This document shows, one piece after another, positions 1-10,412 of a stretch of DNA of 64,000 nucleotides. The notes beneath the pieces were generated by a model. It worked only from the letters and a program-made list of their open reading frames with translations, was not told the DNA's origin and did no database searches. How positions within the stretch are numbered: position 1 is the first letter of the stretch; the number at the start of each line of letters is the position of its first letter. The DNA comes from Megaustenia siamemsis (lineage: Eukaryota; Mollusca; Gastropoda; Stylommatophora; Ariophantidae): assembly GCA_032433765.1 (NCBI GenBank), contig JAVIAB010000124.1, positions 93,552,845-93,616,844 on the forward strand. Direction: 5' to 3'. Both the position numbers and the translations under genes were made by a program.

Positions 1-2
1 AG

Positions 3-260
3 AAGGTCGCTAAAATGGTTGTGATGATTTCCATTTTGTTTATTGTTTGTTTTGTTCCTGTGAGCATCGCTATGTTAGCGTTTGGACTTATGCCTGAGCG
101 GGTTCTGCAAGGAAATTACATCAATGTTTTAATCATTATAGCGGGAATTGGTTATAATCTGGAAAGTATAAACTCTTCTATGAATATTTTTATTTACTAT
201 CGTATGAGCAGCAAGTACAGGGAAACATTTCTCAATATTTTTGGTGCACAAATCAAGTGA
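3..260 (+). CDS. C-terminal part of a rhodopsin-class GPCR (partial at window edge)
   Basis: The reading frame is open from the window edge, so the start lies outside; the first ATG in view is internal. It begins with basic residues (KVAK) leading into a hydrophobic helix with CFVP, the usual place of the CWxP proline kink of helix 6. A short loop follows, then a second helix ending in NSSMNIFIYY, the NPxxY-like motif of helix 7, and a short cytoplasmic tail (RMSSKYRETF). It therefore carries TM6, TM7 and the tail of a plasma-membrane seven-helix receptor. The NSS-NIFIYY plus MSSKYR combination is what I remember from gastropod chemosensory and FMRFamide-receptor-like families. The ligand cannot be told. 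The stop codon is TGA at 258-260. Confidence 0.85.
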   Translation, partial: KVAKMVVMISILFIVCFVPVSIAMLAFGLMPERVLQGNYINVLIIIAGIGYNLESINSSMNIFIYYRMSSKYRETFLNIFGAQIK

Positions 261-882
261 ATATCGTATAATAATTAACTTTGTTCTATAATGCAATGTA
301 AGCTTGTGAATATGCTCATAATTTCATTTTTAAGTGTATCCAAATGCAAATGATGAACCTCATGGCGTACAATTAAATTATTTAAGCCGGCGTTTTTCCT
401 CTATCTTCAAAAAGCATCCGCGTGACCATGTGAAATGACTGCACAGAAAGATCGTTATCCGATGTCATACCGAAAGGCGTAGGCGATCCTTCCACAATTC
501 TCTGCCCACAGTGTATCCTATCAATTCTGATATCGATTTTTCGCCGTGTGTTTCTTTGAATGTCTGTCTATTACTTTGTTTCTCTGTCTGTTGTTGTTTT
601 TTTTTTTTCTAATCGAAGACGGAAAACAAATTCTAGACTCTTCATGTCCAACGATCTTTGTTATTAAATGTCAGATCTGGCACAGGATCCGAAGTTTGAT
701 TGGCCATACGTCCCTGCTCTGGGCAAACCTGTCGATCTCGGCAAAGAAGCTGATGCCAAGCACCTAACTATTTAGGATCGTCTCTCTCTGTCGTACGGTG
801 ATGTCCCTGTTTTCATATCTTGCTAGTTCTAGGGAGCCAATGGTGGGGTGTAACGTATATTTATATAGGTTCAATGACCATC
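261..882. other. 3' flank of the receptor, no gene seen
   Basis: Presumed 3' UTR and intergenic DNA. No open frame with domain character and no clear AATAAA near the receptor stop. A run of T lies near 597-609. Confidence 0.4.
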
Positions 883-1245
883 GTCATTCATCATCGTCAT
901 GTGCCTTACCGGTTGGTGTAGGTGATCACATCCTTGCACAATCTTCTATCTACTGTGCATCGTATCAGTTCTGTTGTTGACTGTTTACCAAGCCATGACA
1001 CCAAGCTATCTAGCATTTTGTCTCTTTGTCGTCCACAATCTCTCTTTCCCTGTATTTTGCCAGTTGTAACCAAGTATTCCAACTTTCCTCTTCTCATGAT
1101 GTGCCCGAAAAATATTGATTGTTTCTTTCTAATGTTTTTTTAGAGCTCCCTTTTTGTGTTGGCCTCTTTGAGAATTTCTTCATTGGTCTTTTTAGCTGTC
1201 CAGAGAACTATCAACATTCTTCTGGGAAATGCAATCTCTGTGAGT
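883..1245 (-). mobile_element. LINE-A 3' end (non-LTR retrotransposon remnant)
   Basis: On the minus strand the region encodes the basic C-terminal tail of a LINE reverse transcriptase: a decayed GH-x-RR motif, KLEYLVTTGKI, then GRQRDKMLDSLVSWLGKQST and TELIRCTVDRRL. The same block recurs at 13143, 14188, 34095, 50715 and 63211. The 3' end is at the low coordinate beside CATCGTCAT triplets, so the tail reads as a degenerate (GAT)n. The 5' part is missing and the frame is damaged. The RTE-like assignment is an inference from the tail. Confidence 0.8.
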
Positions 1246-2421
1246 AGATTTGTTTGTATTAAAGGAATGTAGTAACAAGTGAATATATTGAAGTATGAGA
1301 GGGTGTTGTTGCTACACTACTGAGCGTGCTGGCCAACAACTAAAATTGTGTAGACTTTTCAGGATATATAAGATAGAAACCAGATTATGAAGTTATTGTT
1401 AATGAAGCTAAATTAGAGCCAATGGATTAACAACTGTATTATGAGCAGATTAAAACAGGGATGTGTTTTAGCACCCATAATGTTCAGAATGTTTGAAATG
1501 TTCCACTTGCATGCCAACAAAGTCTCCAGAAAATATGTCTTTCTTTACACTAGATAATGAATCATGAGAGATAACTTCAGAACATTGTAACAGGTGGCGA
1601 GAAACAAACTTCGACTTCAGTAAGGTCCTTATTGATCGTGGAATAAACTGTGTTAGATTCTTCCAGGGTGATCTGTTGTATTTGCAAGCTGTCAATATGA
1701 ATAGAGAACAAGATGTGATATTAAAATATTTCTGAAGATAATTAAACTTCTGTTGGTATTATTTCCATCTTCGTTATTATAGAACTAAACAGTATTCAAA
1801 ATTGTAATGACTAGGGTAATGATTTTTAAAACATGTCATATTTTTTCCTGAAATGTATTTTTAAAAATCAAGTTAATTTCAACATGTTTTATGCCTTTTG
1901 TTTCTGAATATTTTGTTTTTATTGGTAATTTAAATTCATATTTTAACCATTATTTTGGTTTAGGTAATATTTTCACCAAATTGGGGGCATAAAGGCATAT
2001 ATTTTGGTTATATCTGGTCATATGTGCCATCATTTTAGGTGCAATAACACTTTCATTTAGATGACCCTTTATTAAGTGGAACAAATTTAGCTTTGTCATT
2101 TTATCGCTAAGAAACACATGAACTTACCTGAATAAGTACAATATGTCTATAACTCAGATAATGTAATTCAAAGTAAATATTTAGATGGAAAATGAAAGAC
2201 CACTTTTAGTTGATTTACTATATGTCAGAATAAACATTTGAAGTTCAAATAAGAAAGAGAACTTTAGCAAAAACACTGCACTGAGCAGCAGCGCATAGGA
2301 GTGGACAGTACTGTCAAGAAAGTTTGTTCTGAAATGAGACTTCAAACAGGAATACTATCTCAAACAGCATCACCGTTTGAGGTGGAGACAGTGCAGTCAA
2401 ACACTCCTTTGGTTTGAAAGT
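1246..2421. other. AT-rich unique sequence
   Basis: No convincing gene. The stretch 1830-2040 is very AT-rich and repeats words such as TTTTAGGT and CATATTTTGGTT, resembling in style the sequence at 3430-3560, but I cannot assign it to a family. Confidence 0.35.
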
Positions 2422-2434
2422 AATTACAGACAAT

Positions 2435-2760
2435 CTTCTTCTACCTTTCAGCTCCCTGTGGAGCATAGGTCTTCAACAAACACTTTCCAAGTCGTTCTGT
2501 TTCTTGCCATTCTTTTAAGATCATTCCATGTCTTCCCCATCATCTTCATCTCTGCTTCTATCTGTCTTCTCCAAGATTTTCTTTGTCTTTTCCCCTTGGG
2601 TTTCTAAAAATGGGCCTGTTGTGTAATAATCTCAGTTCTGGGCAGTAATATAGATAAAGAGGGAGGAACAGAAAATGATACCAAAATAAGGATATCAAAA
2701 GCAAGAGAAGCTTTTGTTGCACTGGGAAACATATGGAAGTCCAAAGAAATTAGGTTAAAT
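2435..2760 (-). mobile_element. LINE-B copy with 5' inversion (twin-priming structure)
   Basis: 2435-2630 reads as the LINE-B 3' end on the minus strand, finishing in the family's GGTAGAAGAAG tail. 2632-2757 matches an upstream part of the same LINE (KIRISKAREAFVALGNIWKS) but on the plus strand. Compared with the longer copy at 45007-45942, the two pieces come from about 45350-45470 and from 45730 onward, so about 260 bp is missing at the junction. The flanks AATTACAGACAAT (2422-2434) and a diverged AATTGCAGACAAT ending at 2770 look like a target-site duplication. Confidence 0.75.
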
Positions 2761-3007
2761 TGCAGACAATAAGGGAGAATAAATGTGAACAAAAATTGAA
2801 AAAAAAAGTTGAAGTCAGATGTTCCTCCTCAGAAATTGCTTGTCAACAAAGACAAAGATATGAAAGTAGAGCCTGACACAACAGATATATAGATATGTAT
2901 AGAAAAGGGGACATTACAATGAAAATAAAATTGGTTACACGGAAAGAATTTCTTCCCATTTTTGTTTGTTTGTTGCTTGAAGTATTATAGTGTGCGATAT
3001 TGGGTAA

Positions 3008-3265
3008 AACGGGAGCCGCGATAACTCAGTGGTTAGTGAACTGGACTACAAAGGCCAAGAGGTAGGGTTGGATCCCAACCAACGGCTTCCGGGTTCACCC
3101 AGCCTTATATGGGTACCAGGAAAGTAAAGCAGCATGGGCATAGTACCAACCACATTACCCTAAAAAATCATGCGCTGAAGGTCTGTCAAATTTATGGTCA
3201 CTAACAACATATTCCCTATACGCCACTTGGCATGACGGGGGCTCTATACTATACTTACTTAAAGA
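3008..3265 (+). mobile_element. SINE-1 copy, full length
   Basis: tRNA-derived SINE. The head has an A box (TAACTCAGTGGTTAGTGAAC) and a B box at about 3067 (GGTTGGATCCC, one change from GGTTCGATCCC). The body contains GGGTACC and the conserved CCACTTGGC, and the end is a T/A-rich tail (CTATACTATACTTACTT). It shares its whole length with nine other copies in this window. Confidence 0.85.
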
Positions 3266-4162
3266 CAAAGACACGAAAAGAGCCTGACTCAACGGATATA
3301 GATGCATAGTAGACAATATAATATTATTTTTAATAACAAATAAGTAAATTTTTCTTCTGCGATCGTGGCTCATTCAGACTAGGACTGCGGACTCTCTTAT
3401 TTAGGCATCTGTCTGTTTAAGTGAAAATAAGTAAATTAATTTATGTCATATTTCTGTCTATTTTTCATATTTAGGTCATGTTATGCATTTTTTAGATCAT
3501 AAATGCAAGCATATTTCAATTATTTTACGACATATTTGACATTTTTAGGTCAAAAACCCGAGCCCTATTAATGGTTTATCGTTAGCAGGTGTTATTGTTG
3601 TACAGGTAGTTCACGGTCACATAACAAACTGTTATTAATGTACAAATATTGCTTCCAGGATCTGCGAATGAAGGAGGCAAAAGGAGAAAAAGAAAGTGAT
3701 ATACCCAGTGTAATGAAAAGTACATAGACCAGTTCTTCGTCAAATTCTTGTACTGGCAAGAACAGTTTTTTGTGTGAGTTTTTGCTTGTATTATTTTGCT
3801 CATATATATATATTTATGCTCTTGTATATATTTGCTCATTATAATCTGTTTTGACATTTTGGACACATTTAGTTGACTTTGTTTTTACTTTTTCATTTAT
3901 GATCTGATTAGTTTGTGCCTAAAACAAATGCTTCAAATAAAGACTGTATAACATGGAATGAATTTAAGATTAGTGCAAAAAAATATGAGAAATGATAAAG
4001 CATCCAAAAATATGAGCTATAATCAGGAGTAGATGGTGGTTGTATGGTGGCCATGTGATGAGAAGAGGCTACAAGAGAAACTCAAAACAGGCCCTCAGAT
4101 AGTAAGCAGAAATAGAAGAGAAAGAAGTCAATTCAGAAAAAGCCTAAAAAAAACATTAAAGT
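3266..4162. other. AT-rich sequence with no gene
   Basis: 3262-3330 is a diverged copy of 2850-2915 (AAAGACAAAGA, AGAGCCTGAC, CAAC-GATAT), so the SINE-1 at 3008 lies between two related stretches. 3430-3560 is AT-rich and holds repeated TTTAGGTCAT words. No domain-bearing frame is seen. Confidence 0.35.
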
Positions 4163-4400
4163 GAGAGGCAACGATAATCGATAGGCGGTTGGCTTACCAC
4201 GGCAACAGCCGGGGTTCGTACCCTGGCGAGGACACCTGGGTTTTACTAATTCCCTAAAAATTAGTACCTCTGAAGTCGGAGTAAATCTGCCTGCATGGCG
4301 AGGGGCATCCTGTAATGGGATAAAACAGACTTTACACGCAAATTCAGTCACACAAAATTGAGTGGGTGGGACTTCGTCAGAGGTCAAAGCTGACGAAAGC
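4163..4400 (+). mobile_element. SINE-2-like copy
   Basis: A tRNA-like head with a B box GGTTCGTACCC near 4212 is followed by a body containing GTACCTCTGAAGTCGGAGT, ATCTGCCTGCATGGCGAGG and CTTCGTCAGAGGTCAA. The same modules occur, diverged, on the minus strand at 39985-40290 and in pieces at 28475 and 49005. The 3' end runs into (GAAC)n-like sequence. Confidence 0.65.
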
Positions 4401-4756
4401 GAACGAACGAACGAGAGGCAACGATATCAAGCATCAGCCCCCCCCCCCTCCCCACTGAGATTGAATAACTCACCCAGAACAGGAATGTGTGGAAAGATGA
4501 TGTGCGGGTCCTATGCAAAGTCTAATGCTTGAAAACAAAGATCTTCAGATATAGAGATTCTAGAATCTACAATTTCTGCCCTATATGCCATGTTCAACTT
4601 GAAAAGACAAAAGCTAGAGTAGTTGTGCTGATTTGTGTTCACTGTTTGTAAGATTGCTTAGATAACAGTGTGCTGAAGTGCAGGTCTTTCAAGGTAGGGT
4701 GCTGTGTCCAAGAGTGTGGGTTTGATTCTACTTAAGTTGTCCATTGTTCTCTGCAT
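4401..4756. other. No gene seen
   Basis: Contains a C-rich run at 4438-4448 and otherwise unremarkable sequence. Confidence 0.35.
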
Positions 4757-5155
4757 TTTTCTGTTTGTTTGTGGATTTTTCTGAGTACTGTATACATACC
4801 ACTGATCCTAATTTGTTTGTAGATTTTTCTGAACGCTGTATACATACCGCTGATCCTAATTTTTTTTTGATTTTTCTGAACGCTGTATACATACCGCTGA
4901 TCCTAATTTGTTTGTGGATTTTTATGAACGCTGTATACATACCGCTGGTCCTAATTTGTTTGTGGATTTTTCTGAACGCTGTATATATACCGCTGGTCCT
5001 AATTTGTTTGTGGATTTTTCTGAACGCTGTATACATACCGCTGATCCTAATTTTTGTGTGGTTTTTTCTGAACGCTGTATACATACCGCTGATCCTAATT
5101 TGTTTGTGGATTTTTCTGAATGCTGTATACATACCGCTGATCCTAATTTGTTTGT
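4757..5155 (+). repeat. Minisatellite, 47-48 bp unit, about 8 copies
   Basis: The core GAACGCTGTATACATACCGC recurs every 47-48 bases, followed by TGATCCTAATTTGTTTGTGG. Most units are 48 bp (16 codons), so frames stay open on both strands (for example FVDFSERCIHTADPN on plus). I read those frames as a by-product of unit length, not as genes. Confidence 0.9.
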
Positions 5156-5258
5156 CTGATTGTTGTTCACACTTTGTGCTTCGTTTCATGTTGCCATATT
5201 TATTATTCAGTGTTATGATTAAAAAGAAAAACACTAACAATAACTGATTTGTTTTTAG

Positions 5259-5420
5259 ATTGTGAGAAGTGTCTGTTGAAAAATGAAGAAAGCTACCATG
5301 AACATGTGCATCTCATCTGTGTTGATAATGCTGAGGTAAAGTACAAAGCTGCAACTAGCAAATATGCAGTAACCATTCATTTAAATTATCACAAACAACC
5401 GTTAGTTATAGTGACACAAA
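5259..5420 (+). other. Exon-like stretch, function unknown
   Basis: An acceptor-like TTTGTTTTTAG at 5250-5257 precedes an open frame that begins DCEKCLLKNEESYHEHVH. A diverged copy of the middle part (CTCATC-TGTTGATAATGC-GAGGTAAAGTAC) appears at 20262-20345, 3' of another minisatellite. The spacing Cys-x2-Cys and His-x3-His hints at a short zinc-finger-like motif but does not fit C2H2 spacing. The frame runs open to 5653 with no recognised domain. It may be a real exon, a duplicated exon relic or an interspersed repeat. Confidence 0.3.
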
Positions 5421-5825
5421 AGGGAAATTACTCTTTTAAAGTATCAGGTGAAAATGCTAGATTTATTTGTATAATAGAGTATTCTCCTTTTAAAATTGTA
5501 ATATATTGGTGTTGGTTATGGTCTATCAATTTAAACTCCCAAAAGCTTAGGGGAAAAAATGGAGATAAACACACCTATATAAAGTATATTAAATATTGTA
5601 CAGGGTCGCGAGTAGAGCTGCACAAACAGAAAATAAATATAAAATTATATTAAACAGCTAAACCTCGATACGGGATCATGAGTACTATTTTAAAAGCCTA
5701 TTTTAGTTTAAGGCAGTCATGATGTCAAATATGGAATTCCCTCCCAATAAAGACCTGAATTGTTATATAGCCTGCCACTCCCTGATAAATTACACCAGGA
5801 CTGTGTAATTTATTTTAGATCTGCT

Positions 5826-5915
5826 TAATTCACAATATTTGATCTCACATTAACATTGAGCAACTATACTTGTTTATACAACAACGCAATTTAATAATTT
5901 TTGTGAGTAAAAGTG
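5826..5915 (+). repeat. Direct repeat, left copy
   Basis: About 90 bp sharing ATTAACATTGAGCAACTATA and following sequence with 6846-6935. The hAT element lies between the two copies. Confidence 0.6.
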
Positions 5916-5995
5916 AAAATCATAATTTTTTTAGCTATTCAATTTTGTGAAACTTCTAATTGAAGTAGATCTAGGTTTTTATGCTTGCTACACAT

Positions 5996-6811
5996 CAGTG
6001 GCATATACTGGTTTTGTGGTCTGGGCTACCGCTGACATAATAAATAAACACGTACATTATATTCAGTAGGCTAACATGATGTAATATTTACTAATGACAT
6101 CAGTACATTTTTAATTATTTATATTTATATGTAAATTCTATCTGTCTTGTTTGGGACGAAACTGCCTCAATGACTTTGTTATTAAAAGCACTGTTGGGTT
6201 CGTTTCTAAGTTTCTGAAGGAATGTTTTCTCAATGGACATTATTGCCAAACCAGATAAGCGTTCTTGTGTCTGAGTTGTGGGACAATAAGATTTGATTCT
6301 CTTGAGAGCAGAAAAAGTTCTTTCTACAGATGCTGATGCGCATAACGTAGTTATAAATAGCTAAGGAAGTTCCGGTAATCAGACATAGTTTCACTTTCAC
6401 TTTGTGACGCTTCTAATTGGCTAGAGCTAAAAATAACCCATGAAACTGCATTCCTGTAGCGGTAGCACGCGCTATATTATTTTGACTCCCATTTTTTTAT
6501 GTCAAGGTCGTTTATTTATTAGTGTCGACAGATGAGAAATGTACCGCTACTTACTAGTGGTATCATGTACTATCGTAGGATAGTTTCAGTTTCATTCACA
6601 AACATTATGGTGGCCAGAGGAAAACATTGCTTTTCAAATGCAGATCAAAGCTAATAAATTATATTGGCCTACGAAATGTGTAATTGAATATTCGAAAATT
6701 TGTAATATAATTATTTTTTTTAATATAATAAATTATCATTTCCTTTTGTATTTCGTTATTATGTTCAAGGCTACCGGCGGTAGCTGCAGTAACATAGAGA
6801 ATACGCCACTG
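5996..6811 (-). mobile_element. Internally deleted hAT DNA transposon
   Basis: The left end begins CAGTGGCATATACT and the right end, reversed, reads CAGTGGCGTATTCT: 12 of 14 positions match, and CAGTGGC is a typical hAT terminus. Flanking octamers are CTACACAT (5988-5995) and TTATACAT (6812-6819), which match at 6 of 8 positions by transitions, as an aged 8-bp hAT target duplication would. At 816 bp it is far shorter than an autonomous hAT, and it retains a transposase C-terminus on the minus strand. Confidence 0.75.
6115..6363 (-). pseudogene. hAT transposase C-terminal dimerisation domain (hATC) fragment
   Basis: The minus strand reads without a stop for about 80 codons: LCASASVERTFSALKRIKSY, then QERLSGLAIMSIEK, then FLQKLRNEP, ending at TAA (6115-6117). 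ASVERTFSALKRIK followed by ERLSGLA-MSIE is the signature of the hAT dimerisation domain, as in ZMYM1-like transposases. A TAG just upstream breaks the frame, although MSDYRNFLSYL in another frame before it may be the continuation after a frameshift. The RNase-H catalytic core is absent, so this cannot be an active transposase. Confidence 0.85.
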
Positions 6812-6845
6812 TTATACATGATATAATAATATATTATGATCCCGC

Positions 6846-6935
6846 ATATTTGACAATATTTAATCACTAATTAACATTGAGCAACTATATTTGCTTATGC
6901 AACAATACAATTTAATTATTTCTGTGATAACTTTT
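6846..6935 (+). repeat. Direct repeat, right copy
   Basis: Partner of 5826-5915; the flanks of the hAT element resemble each other here. Confidence 0.6.
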
Positions 6936-7196
6936 ATGAATAAGTCAGAAAAAGAAAGAGAAGTCAAAATACCTCCAGTGACCTAGGCGCGCTGTTTTTA
7001 AATATAACTTAATATAACTCATTGCATTGCCACAAGACAAACTACAATGTTTCAGCTAAGGCCTACGTTAGATACAGGGCAACAAACACTAATACAAAAT
7101 TACACGAATACTTAATTTGGCATCTTCACGATGTTAGTAAAAAATATAATCTAAGATGTCTTCAACATTTAACATTGAGGCGTGGTCTTCAGGTCT

Positions 7197-7662
7197 TAGA
7201 GCTGCTATGTGTGTTCTAAGTTCTTTTATTGACTAGGTCTGGCCACTTGTTTTTGTGGTAGCTTTACCACGATCCAGATATACGCCCATGTTTCATATTA
7301 ATTGAAAAAAGGAACTTCGCAGCATTCAAGGCAACACATATAGGTCATAACAACAAAGAATGCAAAGCATAACGTTGATAGCTCATTTTGTTCTCGGGTC
7401 ATACAAACTCCTGATGCGTCATCTCGATCACCTCATCTTACTTGTAGCTAGAGCTAACCTGACTCCCATTCTTACAGCTCCATAGCTGTGTTTTAATTAA
7501 TCACCATATTCTTCTTCATCCTTTCAGCTCCCCGTGGGAGCATAGGTCTTCAACAAACATTTTCCAAGCCGTTCTGTTGCAAGATCCTTTTTAAGATCAT
7601 TCCATGTCTTTCCTATCATCTTCATCTCAGCTTCCATCTGTCTTCTCCAAGAATATTTAGGT
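7197..7662. repeat. Left arm of a long inverted repeat
   Basis: Reverse-complement match, roughly 90% by eye, to 10557-10818, 11008-11026 and 11238-11338. The arm contains a LINE-B 3' end at its inner side (7507-7662) and, at its outer side (7197-7285), the reverse of a LINE endonuclease segment. About 2.9 kb separates the arms. Confidence 0.8.
7507..7662 (-). mobile_element. LINE-B 3' end fragment
   Basis: The reverse strand gives TCTTGGAGAAGACAGATGG through the GGATGAAGAAGAA tail, the C-terminal coding sequence and tail of LINE-B (WRRQMEAEMKMIGKTWNDL). It forms the inner part of the left inverted-repeat arm. Confidence 0.75.
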
Positions 7663-7667
7663 CAGAA

Positions 7668-7806
7668 AAAATACCAGACAGCTTAAGAGAATGGCTTGGC
7701 AGAAGGTCAACAACATAAATTATAAATAACTGTCGAGATCGAAAGTTGTGGAGAAACATGATCACCTACGCTAGCAGGCCCGGTACTTGATGATGATGAT
7801 GATGAT
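7668..7806 (+). mobile_element. LINE-C 3' end fragment
   Basis: Encodes KIPDSLREWLGRRST followed by NNCRDRKLW and then the GTACTTGATGATGATGATG tail. The (GAT)n at the 3' end is the LINE-C tail and sets the orientation. Confidence 0.8.
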
Positions 7807-7959
7807 GTCAACATACCTTGTAGTAGTGTACACTAGATCCCACCACTTGAATGTTACATAACCTCTGTTTTAGCCGTCCAAATGTCCTATTTCTGTCTAG
7901 AGGAAATCTGATCGCATTGCGGTCTAGACCACCAGAATTCAAATTACAAGAATGAGTCA

Positions 7960-8430
7960 ACGCCCATAGCTAACTGCTTGTGTCAGAGTTAGTGAACCAA
8001 TACTGATCAAAACCTACTTCACCTGACATTTGTGGCTTTGGAAACAGACATACATTTCTGGCAAAGTGAGTAGAGATCAAAGGAGAAAACCATTCCAGAA
8101 CCCACAAATGAGTTGCCTGTATTTTGTTTCTCACCTACGTAAAGCTGTTGCCATGCTACTGTTTCTTTCTTTTTTTTGTAATTTTCATTATTATCATCAG
8201 CTTTTAGGAACTTCGCACTTCTATGCATCTTGATGCCTTTACCCAAAGTCGGATGTATTGGGTTCTGAGGCGCTTGATATTGCAGCTGTCTGTAAACTGC
8301 AATACAACACATGTAATATCCTTTACATGCCATGAACTATATGGGGCAATCGATTCGCTTAAACAGACAGCTGACTTCATGAGAGAGTCTGGAATCCTAC
8401 TCTGATTGAGTCTTGATCGCAGAGAGAGAG
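7960..8430 (+). repeat. Unclassified interspersed repeat R
   Basis: Shares blocks with 15790-16135 and 34780-35060: CTGACTTCATGAGAGAGTCTG, GGAATCCTACTCTGATTGAG and a module near AAGTCGGATGTATTGGG. The 3' end is an AGAGAGAG run. Short weak frames inside it look incidental. It may be a SINE or a deleted DNA element; I cannot see tRNA boxes. Confidence 0.55.
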
Positions 8431-8694
8431 AGAGATCCTTTTATCTTTCATCAAGGACGATGACAAGGAGTCAGCTGACGAACACATAAATGAAAGAAAG
8501 GACTTATAAGAACAAATAGGAGTCTAGTCTAGATCGCAAAATCATTGCGAACCAGTTGCAGTCACAAGATGCAACAAGACAAATGAGTACAAAGGTAATG
8601 ATTTGCACTATGCTGCGCTGCTTATACACCCATAACTGTCGTGAGAAATACGAGATTGGACTGCTATCAACAAATTTTAGACATATTTTCATTC

Positions 8695-8828
8695 ATTCAC
8701 TGGGTACCGTCTCCACACTGAAGCTTGGGTACAATGGAGCGCCATTTTACTGTCTCTTGCCTTTATAGCGCACTTTGGCATAACCCGTCCATCTTTTGAT
8801 GTTATCAATCTACTTTAGACTTGTCTTG
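8695..8828 (-). mobile_element. LINE-D 3' end fragment
   Basis: The reverse strand matches the 3' region of LINE-D (ATCAAAAGATGGAC and ATGGCGCTCCATTG, as at 12190-12270 and 46900-47030). Confidence 0.65.
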
Positions 8829-8943
8829 TCTACCTTGTACTTTCTTCCCCAAAATGACTTTTGATATAGTATTTGGTCTCTTCAAGCCCTAACATTTTTG
8901 GTTGTCTTGTACGAATTACGTTGAGAAGTAATATGCTTGTATG

Positions 8944-9245
8944 CGCGCCTCGGTAGCTTAGTTGGGAAAACCACCCGACTGGTCTACCGACGTTCGGACA
9001 ACCCGTGGTCATTCCCGCTGGGAGCAGTGTGAGTTGTACTCGTGGTTGGGAAAAAAAAATACCCCCGCAGTCGACCCAGCCGTTGGCAGAAATGGGTACC
9101 AGGTTAGTACTCTGACTCTGGGAAGGTGAGGAATGCCGCCTCGCATTGCGAGTTTCGACGCCAGAAGCGACACTATCTAGGAGTCTCCGAACACGTCTGT
9201 ACAGGCGACCGAGCACTTATGGATGGAAACTTATGTGCTGTGTGA
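8944..9245 (+). mobile_element. SINE-3 copy
   Basis: The head GCCTCGGTAGCTTAGTTGG has an A-box-like start. The body carries TGTGAGTTGTACTCGTGGTTG, CGACCCAGCCG, a GGGTACC module and GACACTATCTAGGAGTCTCC. A reversed second copy is at 27488-27835, where the B box reads GTTCGATTCC. Confidence 0.75.
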
Positions 9246-10019
9246 GATTCAATTCTCGTACTTTACCTTTATGCATGTTTTAGTCAATGTTAAATTCAAG
9301 ACCACTCTCCAGCACGTCTTTCTCTTTAGAACATAACTGAATTTATGTTAAAAAGTAGGGGTTAAAACGGCATTTTGTAGATAACACACACTGATAGACG
9401 TATAGTTTGTTCTCTTCATTTCTTAATTAAAAGGGAATGAAGATTTCACTTTCAAGATATCAAACTATCAGCAAGTAGTCACTGCTGTATGAGAGGTATG
9501 ATGAGAATTGTGCAACTGGAAAACAATTGTTGAATGATCTATTTGGATTATTGATTACGCTCAAGTAAGATTAACGTGTTGGTACTACTGAAGTGTGAGT
9601 GAGAACAGGGCTGAACCAAGATACAGATTTTCTGTTAGAATAAGATGTAAAACAATAACTCAGCAAACCGGGGCTGTGTGTGTTTGGTATTAGAGTTTGG
9701 TAACTTTCTACCTTTCTGCACGGGTGGCTTTTTTTTTTTTAACATCCATTTTTAAAAGTAATCTATTATGTCATACAGTCATTCTTCGCGAGTTAAGAAT
9801 AAATGGTTTCATTACTGGTAGACACCACATGCTGAAATCTAGGGCCTAAAAAAATTAATTATTGTCACGTCACTCAAGATTCCTCGGTGAATGAAACAGA
9901 CAGATTTATTGAGAGGGCAGCTTTTGGAACTTAAATGAAGAATTGTTTTAGAAAATAAGATATTTCGAAGTATCTTTTTACGTTTTTGTTTTCATTCAGG
10001 TGAAATATGGACAAAATCA
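9246..10019. other. No gene seen
   Basis: Unique-looking AT-rich sequence; a T run lies at 9730-9740. Confidence 0.35.
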
Positions 10020-10412
10020 TTAATGCAGAATTATGGGAAAGTACCAGTCAAATCAAACTGGCTATCCCATAATGTAAAAAAATAAGCCGACAAAACTTCA
10101 CAAACATGGACAACTCAAAAAATGTACCAGTCAAATACGAGTGGGTAAAGAGATACAGCGAAGACGATGGCGCTGGATAAGACACACACTGCGGAAGCTA
10201 ACTGAGAGTATTACACTACAGGCCCTATTTTGGAATCCTCAGGGGAAAAGACAAAGATGAAGTCCAAGAAATTCTTGGAGAAGACAGACAGAAGCAGAGA
10301 TGAAGATGATGGGGAAGACATTGAATTATCTTAAAAGAATGGCAAGAAACAGAACGACTTGGAAAGTGTTTGCTGAAGACTATGCTCCACAGGGAGCTGA
10401 AAGGTAGAAGAA
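10020..10412 (+). mobile_element. LINE-B 3' end, first of two head-to-tail copies
   Basis: Begins in the region encoding NAELWESTSQI, continues [20 protein letters not shown] and ends in GAAAGGTAGAAGAAGAAGAG. A small internal duplication around 10046-10130 repeats the ACCAGTCAAAT segment. It is followed directly by a second LINE-B end. Confidence 0.8.

Noticed and set aside
3008..3080. tRNA gene suggested by A and B boxes
   Set aside because: The same sequence recurs ten times with a 180-bp body and a T-rich tail; no full cloverleaf can be drawn. It is a SINE head. The same reasoning applies to SINE-2 to SINE-5.
4728..5247. 170- and 167-codon frames on opposite strands
   Set aside because: Both are products of the 48-bp minisatellite.
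8019..8405. 104- and 60-codon frames
   Set aside because: They lie in repeat R, and equivalent frames are not kept in the other copies.
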